This document shows positions 6,307-9,147 of a DNA stretch of 9,147 nucleotides, in pieces; positions within the stretch are counted from its first letter, which is position 1, and each line of letters opens with the position of its first letter. Below the pieces are notes generated by a model, which worked only from the letters and a program-made list of their open reading frames with translations, searched no databases and was not told the origin of the DNA. Position numbers and translations under genes: made by a program. This stretch comes from Alphaproteobacteria bacterium (GTDB taxonomy: Bacteria > Pseudomonadota > Alphaproteobacteria > UBA828). The stretch spans positions 1 through 9,147 of the forward strand of contig JAPYQV010000080.1 in NCBI GenBank assembly GCA_029937205.1, given 5' to 3'.

Positions 6307-6389
6307 GCCTGCTCTCCCGTTCACGCCATTGTAGCAACAACGAGAAAGAGCGCTAGTCGTCGTATCTCAATTACCAAACTCAGAAGTCA

Positions 6390-6476
6390 TGGTGCCCGCG
6401 GGGAGACTTGAACTCCCATGGCCGTTAGGCCAACGGATTTTAAGTCCGTCGCGTATACCAGTTCCGCCACGCGGGC
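6390..6476 (-). tRNA. tRNA-Leu (anticodon UAA), CCA encoded
   Basis: This is an 87-nt class II tRNA on the minus strand. The acceptor stem is GCCCGCG (5', 6470-6476) with CGCGGGC (3', 6394-6400), then discriminator A and an encoded CCA (6390-6392). The anticodon arm is ACGGA-CTTAAAA-TCCGT, giving anticodon TAA at 6440-6442, which reads UUA. The long variable arm (GGCC-TAAC-GGCC) and the D-arm TGGCGGAACTGG pattern are typical of leucine tRNAs; the T-arm is GGGAG-TTCAAGT-CTCCC. No attachment-site duplication or integrase gene is seen next to it. Confidence 0.97.
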
Positions 6477-6486
6477 TCCGGGGTGC

Positions 6487-6515
6487 AATTTAGGCGTCTT
6501 GGGCGGTTCTGTCTA
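6487..6515 (-). promoter_or_regulatory. Promoter of tRNA-Leu (sigma-70 type) overlapping the dmfA2 stop codon
   Basis: On the minus strand, TAGACA (6510-6515, five of six matches to TTGACA) is followed by exactly 17 bp and TAAATT (6487-6492, four of six matches to TATAAT). Ten bp then lead to the tRNA 5' end. The first three bases of the -35 are the TAG stop codon of the large-subunit gene. The geometry fits a housekeeping promoter with a very short tRNA leader. It is the best -35/-10 pair I found in the window. Confidence 0.55.
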
Positions 6516-8846
6516 AGCCTCCGGCGTCGATCCCTTGACGCGCCAGGTGTAGGAATCCTTCATCGCCGGCGCCGGTGCCTTTTTGGCCGGAAACGGCTTC
6601 GGATCGGCGAAGCGGTCGAGCACGTTTTTGGTCAGCTTTGAGACGTTGTTGTCGAAATCGTTCGACGGCAGGCTGCCGACCCAGGCCATGGAGGAGACGG
6701 AAAACACGGCGCCGCCGTTCGGCGTCTCGAAGAAGCAGAGATCGCCGCGCACGAACTCGTTTTCCTGGCCGCCGACGCCGGGCAGGTTAAACAGGATATC
6801 CTCGACCACAACGAGATAGGTGTCGGTGTGGTTTTCCGATGACGCCACACAGAGCGCATGGGGCGGTGTGCCGAACTCGCGCTCGACCCGGTCGACCTCA
6901 AGCCCGGCGGCGCCGCCGCCGATCAGGCCGAAATCGCCGATCAGCTCGTTCTTGCGGATGCCTTTGAACATGAATTTGACGCGGTCGTTGAAGCTGTCGG
7001 GATTGCGCCGGTAATAGGTCGAGATATCGAAGCCCTCGGCGGAGAAGCCGACGCCGGCCATGGCGTTGGGCCCGGCCCGGCCCTGGCGCCGCCACAGGCC
7101 GCTATATTCGCCGGTGAAGCCGGTATAATACTCGCCGCTCTTCGGCGCCCAGGCGCGGCTGCCGCCCTCGGCGCGGCGCAGCTCGATCACGCCGGGCGCG
7201 GAATTGTGGTACGACACGCGCCAGTAAAATCCGTTGCCACCCATATACATCAACCGCCCGCCCTGATGGGTGTAATCAAACACCGCATCGAACATGCTCT
7301 TCGAATAATATTCGGGGTGCGAGCCGGTCAACACGACATCATACGGCTTGAGCACATCTGTGCCGCCATAGTGGACGTCCTCGTCGGTGATTACGTCATA
7401 GTCGTAGCCCATCTTCTCGAGCCATACGGTGAGATGGGTGTCGGCGTTGAACTGCCACAGCTGGGAGCCGTCGCCGCCGAGCACGGTCTGGGCTTTCGGG
7501 CGCATATTGAGCACCGGGCGCAAACGCGACGAGATATGTACGCCGCTGCCGTCGGAATGGCGGTCATACAGCGAATGGCCGTATTCGCGGTGCTCGTTGA
7601 GAAAAATATGATGCTTGTCGAGCTCGACCGCGCGGTGGGTCATCAGTTCCGCCGGCCACGGATCGGTGGCGAAATGCTCGTTGGCGTAGGCCTTGTAGCT
7701 GGTGATCGGAAACAGGAAGCAGATCTTGTTTTCCTTGCCCGGTTTGGGCCGCACCACGAACGGGATGTATTCCTCATCCTCGCGCTGTTTGCCGGCCTGC
7801 AGGCGAGCCGCGTAGATGCCGCTCTTCATGGTGTCCGGAATGGTCAGCTCGAAATCGACGTCCCAGCCGGCATCGTAGACATCGTCGTCATGGAATTTGA
7901 TGGCGCCATATTGTTCGGGCGCATGCTTCCAGCTCAATTCGTCGCCGCTCCAATTGTAGCCGATCACACCGCGCGTCGGCAGATGCTGGATCTTGCCGTG
8001 CAGCCGGTGGCTGGAGATGTCGGTGATGGTGGTCTCGGTGATGTCGCGCGAGAAATCCCAGCGCCCGATCATGCGCTGTTTCAGGGTGGTCGGCGCATTG
8101 CCGGCCAGAATCGTTGAAATCTCAGCCCGGCTGAGGACGCCGGCGGTAATCGCCGGGCTGTCGAGTTTGCCGTTGAAGAAGGCAGCACCAATGGCAGCAT
8201 CGCCGCGCGGCGTATCGCCGTTGTAGCAACTGGCCATCATCAAGGGCGCCTGGTTCATGGCCGGTGCGATCGCGGCCTTCTTTTGCTCAACCCCGGCATC
8301 GTCGATGGTGGGGTACTCCACCAACGGCTCCTGAAGAACGGTCATCTCGCGCGTCTTGGCATCGTAGCTCGCCGCCGCGAGGTACCATTCGCATTCGACC
8401 ATCGGCTTGCCAATCGCCACCGTGGTGACCTTGCCCTTGCCGTTGCCGACCATGAAGGCAATGCCGCCGCTGGCATCGATCACCAGGGCGAAACCGCTTT
8501 TCTTCTTGGCCGACCATTTGGAAACCAGCGCCTGCACGCCTTTCAGCGGGGTGCTCGGCCAGACCATGACCTGAACGGTAAAGCTTTTGAGCGATTCGAG
8601 CGGCGCCGAGCTCGGCACCATGGCGTAGGAGCCGGCATGGATGCGTTGCTTGCGGCCGCGGTATTTACCGTTTACCGGCGTGTCGATTGCTTCTTCTATG
8701 ATTCCCGGCCCTTCGGGATTGAGGTCGCCGGACACGATGCGGACGATATCGGCGCGATATTCACGATGCTCGCAATTGACCATGAATTTGATCGCATCGC
8801 CCGGCGCGACGCTGATCTGGTCGCTATAGCCCGTGATTTTGAGCAT
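6513..8846 (-). CDS. dmfA2: N,N-dimethylformamidase large (beta) subunit-type amidohydrolase
   Basis: This 777-residue protein resembles the DMFase large subunit (about 760 residues in Paracoccus/Alcaligenes). That enzyme hydrolyses N,N-dimethylformamide to dimethylamine and formate using a mononuclear iron bound by two tyrosines and a glutamate. Order: N-terminal beta domain (1-60), a LamG/concanavalin-like segment (about 65-265), then the catalytic region from about 290. Candidate iron ligands, matched by motif from memory of the Paracoccus structure (Tyr399, Tyr440, Glu521), are Tyr387 in SYKAYAN, Tyr427 in HSLYD and Glu512 in GSHPEYYS. His510 keeps the H-x-E spacing of the catalytic His. 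No signal peptide. The ATG at 8846 is chosen because GGGAGA lies 7 nt upstream; the open frame continues to 9020 but overlaps the small-subunit gene. The small-subunit gene ends 38 bp upstream. True substrate may be another formamide or amide. Confidence 0.87.
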   Translation of the reverse strand: MLKITGYSDQISVAPGDAIKFMVNCEHREYRADIVRIVSGDLNPEGPGIIEEAIDTPVNGKYRGRKQRIHAGSYAMVPSSAPLESLKSFTVQVMVWPSTPLKGVQALVSKWSAKKKSGFALVIDASGGIAFMVGNGKGKVTTVAIGKPMVECEWYLAAASYDAKTREMTVLQEPLVEYPTIDDAGVEQKKAAIAPAMNQAPLMMASCYNGDTPRGDAAIGAAFFNGKLDSPAITAGVLSRAEISTILAGNAPTTLKQRMIGRWDFSRDITETTITDISSHRLHGKIQHLPTRGVIGYNWSGDELSWKHAPEQYGAIKFHDDDVYDAGWDVDFELTIPDTMKSGIYAARLQAGKQREDEEYIPFVVRPKPGKENKICFLFPITSYKAYANEHFATDPWPAELMTHRAVELDKHHIFLNEHREYGHSLYDRHSDGSGVHISSRLRPVLNMRPKAQTVLGGDGSQLWQFNADTHLTVWLEKMGYDYDVITDEDVHYGGTDVLKPYDVVLTGSHPEYYSKSMFDAVFDYTHQGGRLMYMGGNGFYWRVSYHNSAPGVIELRRAEGGSRAWAPKSGEYYTGFTGEYSGLWRRQGRAGPNAMAGVGFSAEGFDISTYYRRNPDSFNDRVKFMFKGIRKNELIGDFGLIGGGAAGLEVDRVEREFGTPPHALCVASSENHTDTYLVVVEDILFNLPGVGGQENEFVRGDLCFFETPNGGAVFSVSSMAWVGSLPSNDFDNNVSKLTKNVLDRFADPKPFPAKKAPAPAMKDSYTWRVKGSTPEA

Positions 8847-8884
8847 CGTTCCGTCTCCCAGCGATTTATTTATTTTGCTTTTGG
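8847..8884 (-). promoter_or_regulatory. Intercistronic gap with the dmfA2 ribosome binding site
   Basis: The 38-bp gap between the two subunit genes is AT-rich on its small-subunit side (ATTTATTTATTTT on the plus strand). It carries GGGAGA (8854-8859) 7 nt before the large-subunit ATG. This site decides the start at 8846 against the longer open frame reaching 9020. No hairpin or promoter is evident. Confidence 0.6.
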
Positions 8885-9147
8885 CTAATCCAATATCTCG
8901 CCGGTGTGGCGGTGCCAGCGCAGTTTGAATATCTCCCACTCGCCCTCGTTGCGGCTTGAGACTCTGATATTGTGATATTTGAGCGGCTTGCCGCGACCCT
9001 GCATTTCGGCGACCAGCCATTCCTCGTGCGGGCGGTCGATCACCAGGCAGTATTTGCCCTCGATATCCTCGCCGCGCAGCCGATTGAGAAGCCGAATAAC
9101 TTCCGGCGGCTGAATGCCAACCGGATGCTCCCTGATGTGATCGATCC
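8885..9147 (-). CDS. dmfA1: N,N-dimethylformamidase small (alpha) subunit-type protein, N-terminus outside window
   Basis: On the minus strand an 86-codon frame enters from the window edge and ends at TAG 8885-8887. The fragment reads EVIRLLNRLRGEDIEGKY, then a beta strand with CLVIDRPHEEWLVAEMQGRG, KPLKYHNI, and a C-terminal helix with EWEIFKLRWHRHTGEI. The pattern of NxLR, GKY, EW, GRG and the final E-x-x-x-F-x-x-RW matches my memory of DMFase small subunits (132 residues in the characterised enzyme), so roughly 45 N-terminal residues should be missing. The small subunit packs on the large subunit and stabilises the assembly. Small-before-large order with a 38-bp gap is that of known DMFase operons, which supports both assignments. 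The promoter lies outside the window. Confidence 0.72.
   Translation of the reverse strand, partial: IDHIREHPVGIQPPEVIRLLNRLRGEDIEGKYCLVIDRPHEEWLVAEMQGRGKPLKYHNIRVSSRNEGEWEIFKLRWHRHTGEILD

Noticed and set aside
6307..6324. GTG 6324 as the start of the Sel1-repeat protein
   Set aside because: The GGGAGA ribosome site lies between this GTG and ATG 6306, and the ATG gives a cleaner signal peptide.
6477..6512. Attachment site or mobile element insertion at the tRNA-Leu gene
   Set aside because: tRNA genes are common integration targets, but no integrase gene, no repeated tRNA 3' end and no change of base composition is visible nearby.
6858..8117. Long open frame (about 419 codons) on the plus strand opposite dmfA2
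   Set aside because: It is a G+C-driven shadow: the minus-strand frame has recognisable enzyme motifs throughout, whereas this frame is a low-complexity Ala/Gly/Val/His-rich translation with no domain pattern and no ribosome binding site.
8847..9020. N-terminal extension of the DMFase large subunit by 58 residues
   Set aside because: The extension overlaps the small-subunit gene in another frame, has Arg/Gln-rich shadow composition, and the internal ATG at 8846 has a good GGGAGA site at 7 nt.

Overview
The window is a gene-dense (about 60% G+C by eye) chromosomal segment. The likely source is an alphaproteobacterium, probably an uncultured or environmental Rhodospirillales-like lineage. That placement is an inference from base composition, the tRNA-Leu sequence, the sigma-factor type and the gene families; no phylogenetic marker gene is present. 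There are nine protein-coding genes (two cut by the window edges), one possible small ORF, one tRNA, one clear intrinsic terminator and a good tRNA promoter. I see no insertion sequence, CRISPR array, integrase or prophage gene.

Left part (1-2042). The 3' end of an HD-domain metalloprotein gene is followed on the same strand by an isochorismatase-superfamily cysteine hydrolase. The hydrolase has a good ribosome binding site and its conserved N-terminus, but is broken by a one-base frameshift at about 656-663. Its stop codon overlaps, tail to tail, the stop of a classical SDR dehydrogenase on the minus strand.

Middle part (2043-5713). A minus-strand pair encodes an atypical SDR (TTG start) followed by an ECF sigma factor carrying a C-terminal SnoaL/NTF2-like extension. 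Across a 158-bp intergenic region with two inverted repeats lies a divergent phenylacetate-CoA ligase (paaK). paaK is followed by a possible 42-codon ORF and a small exported protein of unknown function, then by an intrinsic terminator.

Right part (5725-9147), all on the minus strand. From left to right: an exported Sel1-repeat protein, a tRNA-Leu(UAA) with encoded CCA, the large subunit of an N,N-dimethylformamidase-type enzyme, and the C-terminal part of its small subunit cut by the window edge. Transcription order is small subunit, large subunit, tRNA, Sel1 protein.

How it fits together. The best supported functional units are the two-subunit DMFase-type amidohydrolase and the SDR/ECF pair divergent from paaK. 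Formamide hydrolase, an isochorismatase-type amidase, an acyl-CoA ligase and two dehydrogenases suggest catabolism of small amides and aromatic acids, but nothing shows that they form one pathway. I found no convincing unknown multi-gene system. The most useful points are the frameshift, the SDR/ECF/paaK divergon, the possible small-ORF coupling, and the tRNA promoter that starts inside the dmfA2 stop codon.
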